Shown here: positions 43,168-51,563 of the stretch, piece by piece
Numbering within the stretch: the first letter of the stretch is position 1
Layout: each line of letters starts with the position of its first letter
Program-made: the position numbers and the translations under genes
Notes under the pieces: model-generated
Seen by the model: only the letters and a program-made list of their open reading frames with translations
Database searches by the model: none
Told to the model about the DNA's origin: nothing
Origin: Runella sp. MFBS21
GTDB lineage: Bacteria > Bacteroidota > Bacteroidia > Cytophagales > Spirosomataceae
Reading direction: 5' to 3'
DNA: 64,000 bases
NCBI RefSeq assembly: GCF_029433105.1
Contig: NZ_JARNTW010000011.1
Location: 170,598-234,597, forward strand

Positions 43168-43899
43168 ATGTTCAGGCTGCAAACGTTACTTACCATTTTT
43201 ATGGTCTTTAGGGGCATTTATGTCAATGCCCAAGTTCCCAATACCTTGACTGCTTCTGAAAAAAAGTCGGGATGGATTTTGTTATTTGATGGAAAGACTA
43301 CCCATGGTTGGCGCGGTGCATATAGTTCAGAATTTCCAAAACAGGGTTGGACAGTAATTAATGGCGAACTGAGGGGGGAGCTTACCAACGGGGGCGAATC
43401 GGGAGATGCAGGGGATATAGTGACTATAGAGAAGTATAGTGACTTCGAACTTGTCTTTGACTGGAAACTGGGAAAAGGGGGAAACTCTGGGGTAAAGTAT
43501 TTTATTGAAGAGCGGCAGCCCAAGCCTGAAAAAGGCTCACAGGTGGGCTATGAGTACCAATTGATTGATGATGCTGACTATATTTATAATGGCAAGCCTT
43601 TACCACAAGACCTCAAAACCGCCTCCATTTATGATGTTGTGGCTGCCAAAAAGCCCAATGCCAAAATAGGGGTGTGGCATACTTCCAAAATTGTGGTGAA
43701 AAAGAATCACATCGAACATTGGCTTGACGGTACAAAAGTACTGGATGTTGACCGAAACTCTGAAGTATTCAAACGGGGCGTTATAGATAGTAAATTCAAA
43801 GATTATCAGGGTTTTGCGACAATTCCAAAGGGACACATTTTGTTGCAAGACCACGGGCATAGTGTATCATTCAGGAATATCAAAATATTGACATATTAA
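43168..43899 (+). CDS. Secreted DUF1080 protein (3-keto-disaccharide hydrolase family)
   Basis: The 243-residue exported protein has a signal peptide ending near NAQV and one DUF1080 jelly-roll domain. The hallmark opening GWILLFDGKTTHGWRG and the SDFELVFDWKLGKGGNSGVKYFI block are both present, as is the late FKDYQGFATIPKGHILLQDHGHSVSFRNIKI strand pair. Members of this family hydrolyse 3-keto-disaccharides or 3-keto-glucosides. It heads an operon with a Gfo/Idh/MocA protein, an isomerase and an MFS carrier, which fits a 3-keto-glycoside pathway. Confidence 0.9.
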   Translation: MFRLQTLLTIFMVFRGIYVNAQVPNTLTASEKKSGWILLFDGKTTHGWRGAYSSEFPKQGWTVINGELRGELTNGGESGDAGDIVTIEKYSDFELVFDWKLGKGGNSGVKYFIEERQPKPEKGSQVGYEYQLIDDADYIYNGKPLPQDLKTASIYDVVAAKKPNAKIGVWHTSKIVVKKNHIEHWLDGTKVLDVDRNSEVFKRGVIDSKFKDYQGFATIPKGHILLQDHGHSVSFRNIKILTY

Positions 43900-43929
43900 A
43901 ATCGAAAGATATTTTTAAGACCCAATCGC

Positions 43930-45375
43930 ATGAACAACGAAGCGCAAAAAGAAAAGACATCTGTTGGGACAGAATCAAACTCAGCGACCAATATGAACCG
44001 AAGACACTTTATCGAGAAATCATCGCTTGCTGTAGCAAGTTTGGGTTTCCCTACCATTGTTCCTGCTACGGTATTTGGTAAAAACGCTCCTTCTAACCGC
44101 GTGACGGTGGGTTTGATTGGAGCCGGGAGACAAGGGTATGGGCAAAATTTGCAAGGCTCCGAACAAAAAAGCTTGGGTACCAGAATCCCCGGACTGTTGG
44201 ATATAGCCGATGCCCAAATCGTAGCCGCCTGCGATGTGGATAGTTGGCGTCTCAACAAAGCCAAAGCAACCATTGAGGAACATTATGCCAAAAATACAGC
44301 GAGTGGTAAATACAAAGGTTGTGCTACCTACGTGGATTTTCGGGAGATTATTGCCCGCAAAGACATTGATGCCGTGATGATTTCTACACCTGACTACTGG
44401 CATGTACCGATGGGCATTTTAGCAGCCAAGGCCAAAAAACATATTAGTTGCGAAAAACCCCTCAGCATGAGCGTGCATCAAGGGAAAGAGTTGGTAGAAG
44501 CCCTCAATAAGTATACCCGTGCCGGCGTACCGGTTGTAAATCGTACCGATAGTGAGTTCCGTTCTATTCGCCCACAAAATCAGGCCGTAGAATTGGTACG
44601 AAATGGGCGAATCGGGAAGCTGGAAAAGATAGAAATACATTTTCCTTCTGACCCCACGCCTGTTACGGCACAGGCAGATATGCCCGTTCCGAAAGAACTT
44701 AATTATGATCTTTGGCTGGGCCCGATGCCCTACGTGCCTTACACCGATATGCGGGTTCATACCCCTTTCGATATTTTAAAACGACCCAATTGGATGCGGG
44801 TAGATACGTATGCACAAGGAATGATTGCCAACTGGGGAGCACACTATTTTGACGTTGCGCAGTGGGCTAACAACAGTGAATATTCAGGCCCGGTCGAAGT
44901 AGAAGGGAAAGGCGAATTTCCCAAAAGCCTCTGGAATACGATGATTAACTTTCAGATAAAGTACCGCTACGCCAACGGTGTGGAAATGACCTGTCAACAA
45001 ACCCCAACGAGCACACCATCCATCAAATACATCGGCTCAGAGGGCTGGATTCATGTGGAGGGGTATCCTGGTAAAATTATGGCTTCCAACCCAAAAGTGT
45101 TGGATTCCAAACCCACAGGTAGTGAGTTGGATCTGTCAAAAACGCCGTGGGATAAAACGGATTTTATCGAGGCTGTAAAGACAAACCGCAAAACCTTGGA
45201 ACCTATTGAGGTAGGACATCGTACCATTTCGATTTCACAAATTGGTCTCATTGCAGCTCAGGTAGGAGCGGGGGAGAAGCTGAAATGGAATCCCGAAAAA
45301 GAATTGTTTGAGGGTAATAATTATGCCAATGCACTTTTGGCGGCTCCCTTGGCAAGGAAAGAATGGGCGATGTAA
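43930..45375 (+). CDS. Gfo/Idh/MocA-family oxidoreductase with Tat signal
   Basis: The 481-residue protein has a twin-arginine signal (MNRRHFIEKSSLAVASLGFP) preceded by a 21-residue polar lead; a start at 43993 is possible. The nucleotide loop VTVGLIGAGRQGYG (near residue 60) and the EKPLS motif (Glu-Lys-Pro, near 178) are the family hallmarks. Segments such as DYWHVPMGILAAKAKKHI and MIANWGAHYFDVAQWA match the exported group related to GH109. It binds NAD(P) and would oxidise or reduce a sugar at C3 or a neighbouring carbon. It follows the DUF1080 gene by 30 bases in the same operon. Confidence 0.9.
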   Translation: MNNEAQKEKTSVGTESNSATNMNRRHFIEKSSLAVASLGFPTIVPATVFGKNAPSNRVTVGLIGAGRQGYGQNLQGSEQKSLGTRIPGLLDIADAQIVAACDVDSWRLNKAKATIEEHYAKNTASGKYKGCATYVDFREIIARKDIDAVMISTPDYWHVPMGILAAKAKKHISCEKPLSMSVHQGKELVEALNKYTRAGVPVVNRTDSEFRSIRPQNQAVELVRNGRIGKLEKIEIHFPSDPTPVTAQADMPVPKELNYDLWLGPMPYVPYTDMRVHTPFDILKRPNWMRVDTYAQGMIANWGAHYFDVAQWANNSEYSGPVEVEGKGEFPKSLWNTMINFQIKYRYANGVEMTCQQTPTSTPSIKYIGSEGWIHVEGYPGKIMASNPKVLDSKPTGSELDLSKTPWDKTDFIEAVKTNRKTLEPIEVGHRTISISQIGLIAAQVGAGEKLKWNPEKELFEGNNYANALLAAPLARKEWAM

Positions 45376-45416
45376 CACTGCTCTATCCGCTGGCGTTCCA
45401 GCACAAAAAACACAAA

Positions 45417-46304
45417 ATGGCACAAAGGATACAGTTTTTATTTCTCTTTTGGATGGGGTGTGCAGTGATGGCATTTGCCCAAAAAATCAAAAACGATTTT
45501 TTTACCCTGCACAACATTATTCGGGGTGACAGTACCTACAATACCTTTGACAAACAGGTAGAATTTATCAAAAAAGCAGGTTTTGATGGCATTGAAATCA
45601 ATCAAACCCAAAGTTTTGAGGGTATGAAAGCCGCTCTTGATAAGCATCAATTTACAGGCTCTTACTTTTACGTAAGGGTCGAATTGAAAGAGCCGTATAT
45701 AGAGAAGCGTTTAGAAGAATACATTCATCAACTCAAAGGAAGTAAGACCATCATTGCTCCGTTTATTATTGCCAACACTTCGTTCAAGCCTTCATCGCAG
45801 GAGGCAGATACGCTGGTAGTAAGATTACTAACCCAAATCTCAGATTGGGCCAAGGCTTCCGGTTTGCAGGTGGCTCTCTATCCTCATCACGGGTTTTATG
45901 TAGAGCGAACCGATCATGCCCTATCGTTGATTAAGCAAATCAATCGAAAAAATGTGGGGTTGACTTTTAATTTGTGTCATTGGTTGGCCACTACTTCAAA
46001 TTCAGAACGCTTGGCACTCAAGCCCCACTTGAAAGAACTCAAACCTTATCTCAAAATGGTCACTATTTGCGGCGCAAATGACGTGATAACTCAACAAAAA
46101 ACAATATGGGATGATTATATTTTGCCCTTAGGAAGCGGTAGTTTTGATACCTACGGTTTGTTGAAATATATCATTAAAGACCTGAAAATGAGTGTGCCGA
46201 TTGGAGTACAGTGTTACAACATAAAAGGTGACAAACCACAGTTAGTTCTAAATACAATTTCGGTTTGGAAAGAGTATAAAAACCGCCTAGAAAACGAAAA
46301 ATGA
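45417..46304 (+). CDS. Exported sugar phosphate isomerase/epimerase-like TIM barrel
   Basis: The protein has about 295 residues from the ATG at 45417, chosen because it opens a signal peptide (MAQRIQFLFLFWMGCAVMAFAQ); the longer frame adds 18 residues with no signal character. The body is a xylose-isomerase-like TIM barrel (AP_endonuc_2 group), with FDGIEINQTQSFEG, VALYPHHGFYVERTDHAL and VGLTFNLCHWLATT segments carrying the usual His/Glu/Asp metal positions. Export is unusual for the family but common for members paired with DUF1080 and Tat-type Gfo/Idh proteins. Its stop overlaps the next start by ATGA. Confidence 0.85.
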   Translation: MAQRIQFLFLFWMGCAVMAFAQKIKNDFFTLHNIIRGDSTYNTFDKQVEFIKKAGFDGIEINQTQSFEGMKAALDKHQFTGSYFYVRVELKEPYIEKRLEEYIHQLKGSKTIIAPFIIANTSFKPSSQEADTLVVRLLTQISDWAKASGLQVALYPHHGFYVERTDHALSLIKQINRKNVGLTFNLCHWLATTSNSERLALKPHLKELKPYLKMVTICGANDVITQQKTIWDDYILPLGSGSFDTYGLLKYIIKDLKMSVPIGVQCYNIKGDKPQLVLNTISVWKEYKNRLENEK

Positions 46305-47578
46305 AATTAGAAACTCAGCTTTTACCTCCGCAAAAACCTACTTTCATGCGATGGTGGGTATGTGCTCTACTTTTTTTTGCCACCACTATCAATTACATTG
46401 ACCGTCAGGTATTGGCCATTTTAGCCCCGCAATTACAAAAAGAAATTGGCTGGTCTGAAATAGAATACGGCTACATTGTCACGGCATTTCAACTTTCGTA
46501 TGCAGTCGGTTTGTTGTTGGCTGGGAAATTGATTGATTTTCTAGGGACTAAACGAGGATACATTCTCTCCATCATTGTATGGTCGTTGGCGGCAATGAGT
46601 CATGCCTTGGCTCGCACAGCGGTGGGTTTCGGGATAGCCAGATTGGCATTGGGGATTGGTGAATCAGGCAATTTTCCTGCCGCCATTAAGACCATTGCCG
46701 AGTGGTTTCCCCGAAAAGAACGGGCTTTGGCGACAGGTATTTTCAATTCAGGGTCTAATATCGGAGCTATCGCTGCGCCTTTGTTAGTGCCGGTCATTGC
46801 GCTCAATTTCGGTTGGCAGTGGGCTTTTATTCTCACGGGGTTGCTGGGGTTCATTTGGCTGTTTTTTTGGATAAAAATGGTTCACAAACCCGAAAACCAC
46901 CCGTCGGTCAATGCTGCGGAAGCAAATCTGATAAAAACAGATACAGATTTTGATGACGAAAAATCCGCCTCATTATGGGAAATAATCCGAACCCCTAAAG
47001 TATGGGCAATTGCCATCGGCAAATTTATGACTGACCCTATTTGGTGGTTTTTTCTGTATTGGCTGCCCAAATTTTTAAATACTACTTACGGCCTGCAATT
47101 GGATAAAATCGGTTTACCCCTCATTGTTGCCTATTTGATTGCAGATGTAGGAAGTATTGGTGGTGGCTGGCTTTCGTCCAAATTTTTGCAAATGGGTTGG
47201 AGCCTCAATGCCGCTCGCAAATCAACCTTATTGATTTGTGCATTGCTTGTTATTCCGATTTATTGGGTATCGGGCATGGCTCAACTATGGCCGGCAGTAT
47301 TACTGATTGGCCTTGGAATGGCGGCTCACACGGGTTGGTCGGCCAATATGTACACCTTGGCTACCGACTTATTTCCCAAAAAAGACGTTGGAACTGTCGT
47401 GGGGTTTATCGGTATGTCGGGGGCGGTGGGCGGCATGTTGATGGCCTCCGCCACAGGGCATTTGCTCGAAGCTACGGGTAGTTATAAAAGTCTTTTTGTG
47501 GTGGCTGCTTCCATGTATGGGATTGCCCTACTCATCATTCATTTGATAGTCCCTAATATTGATGCTGTAAAATCTTAA
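46301..47578 (+). CDS. MFS transporter, hexuronate (ExuT)/ACS-like
   Basis: The 425-residue carrier has 12 predicted membrane segments. The opening RWWVCALLFFATTINYIDRQVLAILAPQLQKEIGW is highly characteristic of the anion:cation symporter branch that includes hexuronate transporters. The blocks GIGESGNFPAAIKTIAEWFPRKERALATGIFNSGSNIGA and DPIWWFFLYWLPKFL are also conserved there. It overlaps the isomerase gene by 4 bases. It probably brings a uronate or keto-sugar released by the DUF1080 protein into the cytoplasm. Confidence 0.92.
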   Translation: MKLETQLLPPQKPTFMRWWVCALLFFATTINYIDRQVLAILAPQLQKEIGWSEIEYGYIVTAFQLSYAVGLLLAGKLIDFLGTKRGYILSIIVWSLAAMSHALARTAVGFGIARLALGIGESGNFPAAIKTIAEWFPRKERALATGIFNSGSNIGAIAAPLLVPVIALNFGWQWAFILTGLLGFIWLFFWIKMVHKPENHPSVNAAEANLIKTDTDFDDEKSASLWEIIRTPKVWAIAIGKFMTDPIWWFFLYWLPKFLNTTYGLQLDKIGLPLIVAYLIADVGSIGGGWLSSKFLQMGWSLNAARKSTLLICALLVIPIYWVSGMAQLWPAVLLIGLGMAAHTGWSANMYTLATDLFPKKDVGTVVGFIGMSGAVGGMLMASATGHLLEATGSYKSLFVVAASMYGIALLIIHLIVPNIDAVKS

Positions 47579-47592
47579 AAATAGATATAATC

Positions 47593-48381
47593 ATGAAATT
47601 TACCCAAGAACATCTCGAAAGTTACCACCGTGATGGCTACGTGGTAGTTCGTAACTTTTTCACAGAGGAAGAAGTAGCTTTACTTTACAAAATTGCTCTT
47701 AAAGACGATGTGATGAGCAAAAAAAGCTATGATCGCACCGATGCCTCGGGATTGAAAACCAAACTAGCGTTGTGGTATTCGTTGGACGAAAGCCTGTATA
47801 GTAAATTTGCTCGTTCAGAACGAATTATAAAAGGGGTAGAGCAGATACTGGGAGGCAAAGCCGCTCATTACCACTCTAAATTGATGCAGAAAGAACCCAA
47901 AACAGGGGGAGCGTGGGAGTGGCATCAGGACTATGGCTATTGGTATAAAAACAACGGTTTTTTACTTCCCGAGATGTTGAGTGTTTTAACGGCACTTACA
48001 CCTGCTACCAAAGAAAATGGTTGTTTGCAGATGATTCGGGGCTCACACAAAATGGGACGGGTAGAACATGGTTTTTCAGGAGAACAGGTAGGTGCGGACA
48101 TGGAAAAGGTGAATGAAGCCCTGAAAATTATGCCCTTAGATTACTTGGAAATGAACTCTGGTGATACAGCCTTTTTCCATTGTAATACCCTTCATGCGTC
48201 GGCAGCAAACCTCTCCGATAAACCTCGTTGGTCTATCATTACGGCCTATAATTTGGCAAGTAATAAACCCTACAAAGATGTTCACGTGAGCAGTTATACT
48301 CCGATTGAGCCTTTTGCAGGAGATTTATTGGCTGAAAAAGCAGTGAGTATTACTGATGAGGCTGAGTTTTTGGTGAAATAA
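47593..48381 (+). CDS. Phytanoyl-CoA dioxygenase (PhyH) family protein
   Basis: The 262-residue protein is a single Fe(II)/2-oxoglutarate dioxygenase domain of the PhyH group. The iron ligands are visible as His111 and Asp113 in WEWHQDYG and the distal His201 in FFHCNTLHAS, and Arg212 fits the 2-oxoglutarate carboxylate site. The N-terminus (HLESYHRDGYVVVRNFFTEEEVALL) is the usual start. Members hydroxylate many small molecules, including sugar-linked ones. It follows the ExuT-like gene by 14 bases and is ended by a terminator, so it is the last gene of the DUF1080 transcription unit. The substrate is unknown. Confidence 0.9.
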   Translation: MKFTQEHLESYHRDGYVVVRNFFTEEEVALLYKIALKDDVMSKKSYDRTDASGLKTKLALWYSLDESLYSKFARSERIIKGVEQILGGKAAHYHSKLMQKEPKTGGAWEWHQDYGYWYKNNGFLLPEMLSVLTALTPATKENGCLQMIRGSHKMGRVEHGFSGEQVGADMEKVNEALKIMPLDYLEMNSGDTAFFHCNTLHASAANLSDKPRWSIITAYNLASNKPYKDVHVSSYTPIEPFAGDLLAEKAVSITDEAEFLVK

Positions 48382-48397
48382 GTAGATAGAACGTACC

Positions 48398-48431
48398 AAA
48401 ATTAGGTGGTCAAGGAACTACCTAATTTTTT
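48398..48431 (+). terminator. Terminator after the PhyH gene
   Basis: A 13-bp stem with one G.U pair (AAAATTAGGTGGT with ACTACCTAATTTT) has a 6-base loop and a six-T tail. It separates the isomerase at 48469 from the upstream operon, possibly as a partial stop. Confidence 0.85.
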
Positions 48432-48468
48432 CAATTAAAATGGAATTTTACTCAACAATAAAAATAGC

Positions 48469-49281
48469 ATGAATATTAAATTCTTTGCTCCTTCTTGGGG
48501 TAATACATTACCTTTTGATACATTCTGTAAAAACGTAAAAGAGGCAGGTTACGATGGGGTGGAAATGGCATTGCCCCTTGAAAAAATAGAAAAACAAGCG
48601 ATTCTTGATACATTAAATGACTTCGACCTCAAGTTTATTGGGCAATATTACCAATCCTTTGAGCGTGACCTCAGCGAACATGCCAAAAACTATGAGAAAT
48701 ACCTTCGTCATCTTATTGAAGCCCAACCCATTTTGGTCAACTGCCAGACGGGCAAGGACTATTTTAGTTTTGAGCAAAATAAATATTTGTTTGAAATTGC
48801 AGAACGTATTTCAAAAGAAACAGGTGTGAAAATCCTTCACGAAACCCACCGTGGTAAAAGTCTTTTTGCGGCACACATCACCCAACATTACCTTACTTCC
48901 CTTCCCCACTTACGCATCACGCTGGATATTTCACATTGGTGTAATGTTCACGAATCGCTCTTGGCCGACCAAACTGAAGCGGTGGAGTTGGCTTTGCACC
49001 ACGCTGACCATATCCATACCCGCATCGGGCACCCCGAAGGGCCACAGGTAAACGACCCTCGGGCTCCTGAGTGGAAAGAAACCTTTGAAACGCACCTAAA
49101 ATGGTGGGATAAAATCGTGGAAATACATCAAAAAAACGGAACACAACTGACGATGAACACCGAGTTTGGCCCTGCTACATACATGCCTGTATTGCCTTAC
49201 ACGCAGCAGCCCGTATCGAATCAGTGGGAAATTAATGTATTTATGGTGAATATGTTAAAAAAGAGGTATGCCTCACACTAG
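48469..49281 (+). CDS. Cytoplasmic sugar phosphate isomerase/epimerase (TIM barrel)
   Basis: The 270-residue protein is a xylose-isomerase-like TIM barrel without a signal peptide. Likely metal ligands are in the strands YDGVEMALPLEK, KILHETHRG (Glu/His), ITLDISHWCNVHES (Asp/His), HADHIHTRIGHPEG and TMNTEFGPATYMP (Glu). It is a more canonical member than the exported one at 45417 and would interconvert keto sugars or 3-keto sugars inside the cell. It stands alone behind a terminator but on the same strand, and it probably completes the same pathway. Confidence 0.87.
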   Translation: MNIKFFAPSWGNTLPFDTFCKNVKEAGYDGVEMALPLEKIEKQAILDTLNDFDLKFIGQYYQSFERDLSEHAKNYEKYLRHLIEAQPILVNCQTGKDYFSFEQNKYLFEIAERISKETGVKILHETHRGKSLFAAHITQHYLTSLPHLRITLDISHWCNVHESLLADQTEAVELALHHADHIHTRIGHPEGPQVNDPRAPEWKETFETHLKWWDKIVEIHQKNGTQLTMNTEFGPATYMPVLPYTQQPVSNQWEINVFMVNMLKKRYASH

Positions 49282-49548
49282 CTTATTTGCCAAAAGCCGC
49301 TCCATAATACAATGGGGATTGTTTTTTCAGTTTTAGAATTGAGCCATTAAAATTAGAAAAATTTTTAAACCCACAATACTTGGTCGGTAATGGAAACGCT
49401 TGTTGCGGTTGTAGGCATGGTGGTGTGATTGTATTCAATAGTATAATTGGGCAGGCTGTCTATTTTTAAAATGGATAAATCAATATTAATGATAAAATAA
49501 TTAGACATTTGTGCATTATTCTGTCACTAAACCAGTTGATATATCCTA

Positions 49549-50112
49549 TTGAAGCCCATATTTCTAAATGATACCGAGATACTTCGTGGGTTAAACAACC
49601 ATGACCAAGAGGTATTTGAATGGCTTTATCGTATGTATTGGCAACGCCTGTTTGATTTTGCCTACGTCAAAACCCACGATAGCAATGTGTCCGAGGAAAT
49701 TGTGCAGGAATTGTTTGTAACACTGTGGGAAAAGCGAGAAACCCTTCAAATTTCAAATTTTCAAAGCTATTTGTTTGCCTCAGTTCGCAATCGAGTGATT
49801 GACTTCTATCGCCAAAAAGTCTTTGATGGATTAGAGTCAATCGAAAATACTGTCGCTTCTGATTATCCCTTATTTTTAGAAGAATTGGAAAAAGCACTCA
49901 GTGATGCTGTATCCCAATTACCCACTAAAACTCAGGAAATCTTTCGGCTCAATAGGTTTGAAGGTCAAACGACTCGCCAAATTTCTGAGAAACTTCAACT
50001 CTCCGAACGTACCATCGAATACCATATTACCAAAGCCCTCCGTACCCTTAAAACGCTTCTGAAAGATTTTTTTTCGGTGATTTTGCTTTTAAATGGTGAT
50101 AGTATTTTTTAA
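49549..50112 (+). CDS. ECF-type RNA polymerase sigma factor, TTG start
   Basis: The 187-residue sigma factor has region 2 (about 20-85: EVFEWLYRMYWQRLFDFAYVKT and EIVQELFVTLWEKRE) and region 4 (about 115-170: LPTKTQEIFRLNRFEGQTTRQISEKLQLSERTIEYHITKALRTLK). No ATG exists at a sensible place in the frame. An in-frame stop lies 12 bases upstream of TTG at 49549, so that TTG is the best start. It heads the second fecR-susC-susD set and probably controls it. The first residues include PIFLNDTE, which also occurs at the start of the heparinase-like protein. Confidence 0.9.
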   Translation: MKPIFLNDTEILRGLNNHDQEVFEWLYRMYWQRLFDFAYVKTHDSNVSEEIVQELFVTLWEKRETLQISNFQSYLFASVRNRVIDFYRQKVFDGLESIENTVASDYPLFLEELEKALSDAVSQLPTKTQEIFRLNRFEGQTTRQISEKLQLSERTIEYHITKALRTLKTLLKDFFSVILLLNGDSIF

Positions 50113-50325
50113 ACAATTTCTTTGATTTTTAAGGCCATAGTTTAAAATAGAGATACCATTTTAGTTGACTTTTTATGTTGATTATTAGTTGTTTAATACT
50201 TAAATGCTCACTATTCAATTCTGACTTCTTACTATTATTTTAGTATAAATTTTCCGTGAATTTATTAAATGATTTACGGTCATTGATTGTTTTCTCGTCT
50301 TCTATTTAAACTCCTTTGAACAAAA

Positions 50326-51375
50326 ATGAGTAAGCGACATTTCCATACCTTATTGAGCCGCTACCGAAAGGGAGAGTGTAGCGAACAGGAAAAACGTATT
50401 GTGGAGCAGTGGTTTACCCTGCTCGATGGCGAGAAACCCCACCACACCTACGAAGAAAGTCAACAAATTGAGAACCGTATTTGGCAGGCAATTCAACATA
50501 AACAGGCATCCGTTTCGGGGACGAAAGTCAGAAAATTACCAGTGCTTTTCCCTTGGCGTTGGGTGGCGGCGGCGGCTGTATTATTGGCTATCGTTTGGGG
50601 AGCCTATCAATTTCAGCTAAATAATACACTTCAGACGGAAACGGGTTTGCTAGAAAGTCAACGGTCGAATGGCTTACTCAAACGGACAAATAATACCGCT
50701 GATTTGCAGCTTATAAAGTTGGAAGATGGTAGTGAAATAAGTCTTTCGCCCAAGGGAAGTATTGAATTTCCTGCTCAGTTTGAAGGAAATAAACGAGAGG
50801 TTTTTTTGACTGGTAAAGCCTTTTTTAAAGTAGCCCGAAATCCACAAAAACCATTTTTGGTCTATACTGGCGACGTCGTTACAAAGGTGTTGGGGACGAG
50901 TTTTTGGGTCAATGTCAGTGACAATGATCAGGCAGTGGAAGTGTCGGTCGTTACGGGAAAAGTGTCGGTATTCCAGCGGGATGCCCGCAATGACTACGTT
51001 ACTGAAAAAGTAAAAAGCGGCGTAATACTGACCCCCAACCAACGAGTGACTTATGAGCAGAAGAGTCAGGCCTTTGTAACGAGCTTGGTAGAGCAACCCG
51101 TTTTGGTGAACTCCACCGAGCAGTTGACTATGACGGAAGTGCCTTTTGTTTTTGATGATGTGCCTCTCAGTGAGGTAGTTGCCAAATTGGAAGCTGCCTA
51201 CGGCATAGAAATCATTTTGGAAAACGAACGCTTAAAAAACTGTTTGTTCACCGCCGATATTACCAAACAACCGCTCTTTACCAAACTTGATTTGTTGTGT
51301 GCTTCGCTCAATGCCAGCTACGAAGTGCGGGGTACCAAGATTTTGGTAAGCGGGACTGGCTGTTCATCTAATTAA
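50326..51375 (+). CDS. FecR-family anti-sigma factor
   Basis: The 349-residue protein has a cytoplasmic N-terminal part (about 1-75), a membrane helix (about 78-95, RWVAAAAVLLAIVWGAY), the periplasmic FecR domain (about 115-235, with LEDGSEISLSPKGSIEFPAQF and VVTKVLGTSFWVNV), and a C-terminal DUF4974 domain (about 270-345). It lies between the sigma factor and the STN-type SusC, completing the second trans-envelope signalling unit. The 212-base gap after the sigma gene shows no convincing promoter box. Confidence 0.94.
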   Translation: MSKRHFHTLLSRYRKGECSEQEKRIVEQWFTLLDGEKPHHTYEESQQIENRIWQAIQHKQASVSGTKVRKLPVLFPWRWVAAAAVLLAIVWGAYQFQLNNTLQTETGLLESQRSNGLLKRTNNTADLQLIKLEDGSEISLSPKGSIEFPAQFEGNKREVFLTGKAFFKVARNPQKPFLVYTGDVVTKVLGTSFWVNVSDNDQAVEVSVVTGKVSVFQRDARNDYVTEKVKSGVILTPNQRVTYEQKSQAFVTSLVEQPVLVNSTEQLTMTEVPFVFDDVPLSEVVAKLEAAYGIEIILENERLKNCLFTADITKQPLFTKLDLLCASLNASYEVRGTKILVSGTGCSSN

Positions 51376-51424
51376 CCTTTAACCCTCAATTGATTACTAT
51401 GATTTAAACATTCCCCAAAGAAAA

Positions 51425-51519
51425 AAGAGCCGAATGTGTTGCAACCACTTTCGACTCTTAGCGTTCTACCCCTTCTGAAACTTGGCAAGTTTTCACCTAA
51501 ACAGGTGAGCGAGAGGGGT
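51425..51519 (+). ncRNA. Structured leader RNA candidate, copy B (fecR-susC gap)
   Basis: The first hairpin pairs AAGAGCCGAATGTG (51425-51438) with CACTTTCGACTCTT (51446-51459), with a C.A and a T.T mismatch and the loop TTGCAAC. Eight bases later comes a junction closed by ACCCCT (51468-51473) and AGGGGT (51514-51519). It holds two perfect 6-bp hairpins, AAACTT/AAGTTT and TCACCT/AGGTGA. The element starts 50 bases after the fecR stop and ends 44 bases before the susC ATG. A short T run follows the closing stem. Copy A at 16651-16735 has the same layout with compensatory changes. Confidence 0.62.
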
Positions 51520-51563
51520 TTTTGTCAAATTTTTCAAAAAACGTAACAAAACATCCAAAAGTA

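Noticed and set aside
51421..51524. Known riboswitch in the fecR-susC gap
   Set aside because: The junction was compared from memory with TPP, cobalamin and SAM-type consensus segments and lacks their conserved boxes, so it is listed as an unclassified structured RNA.
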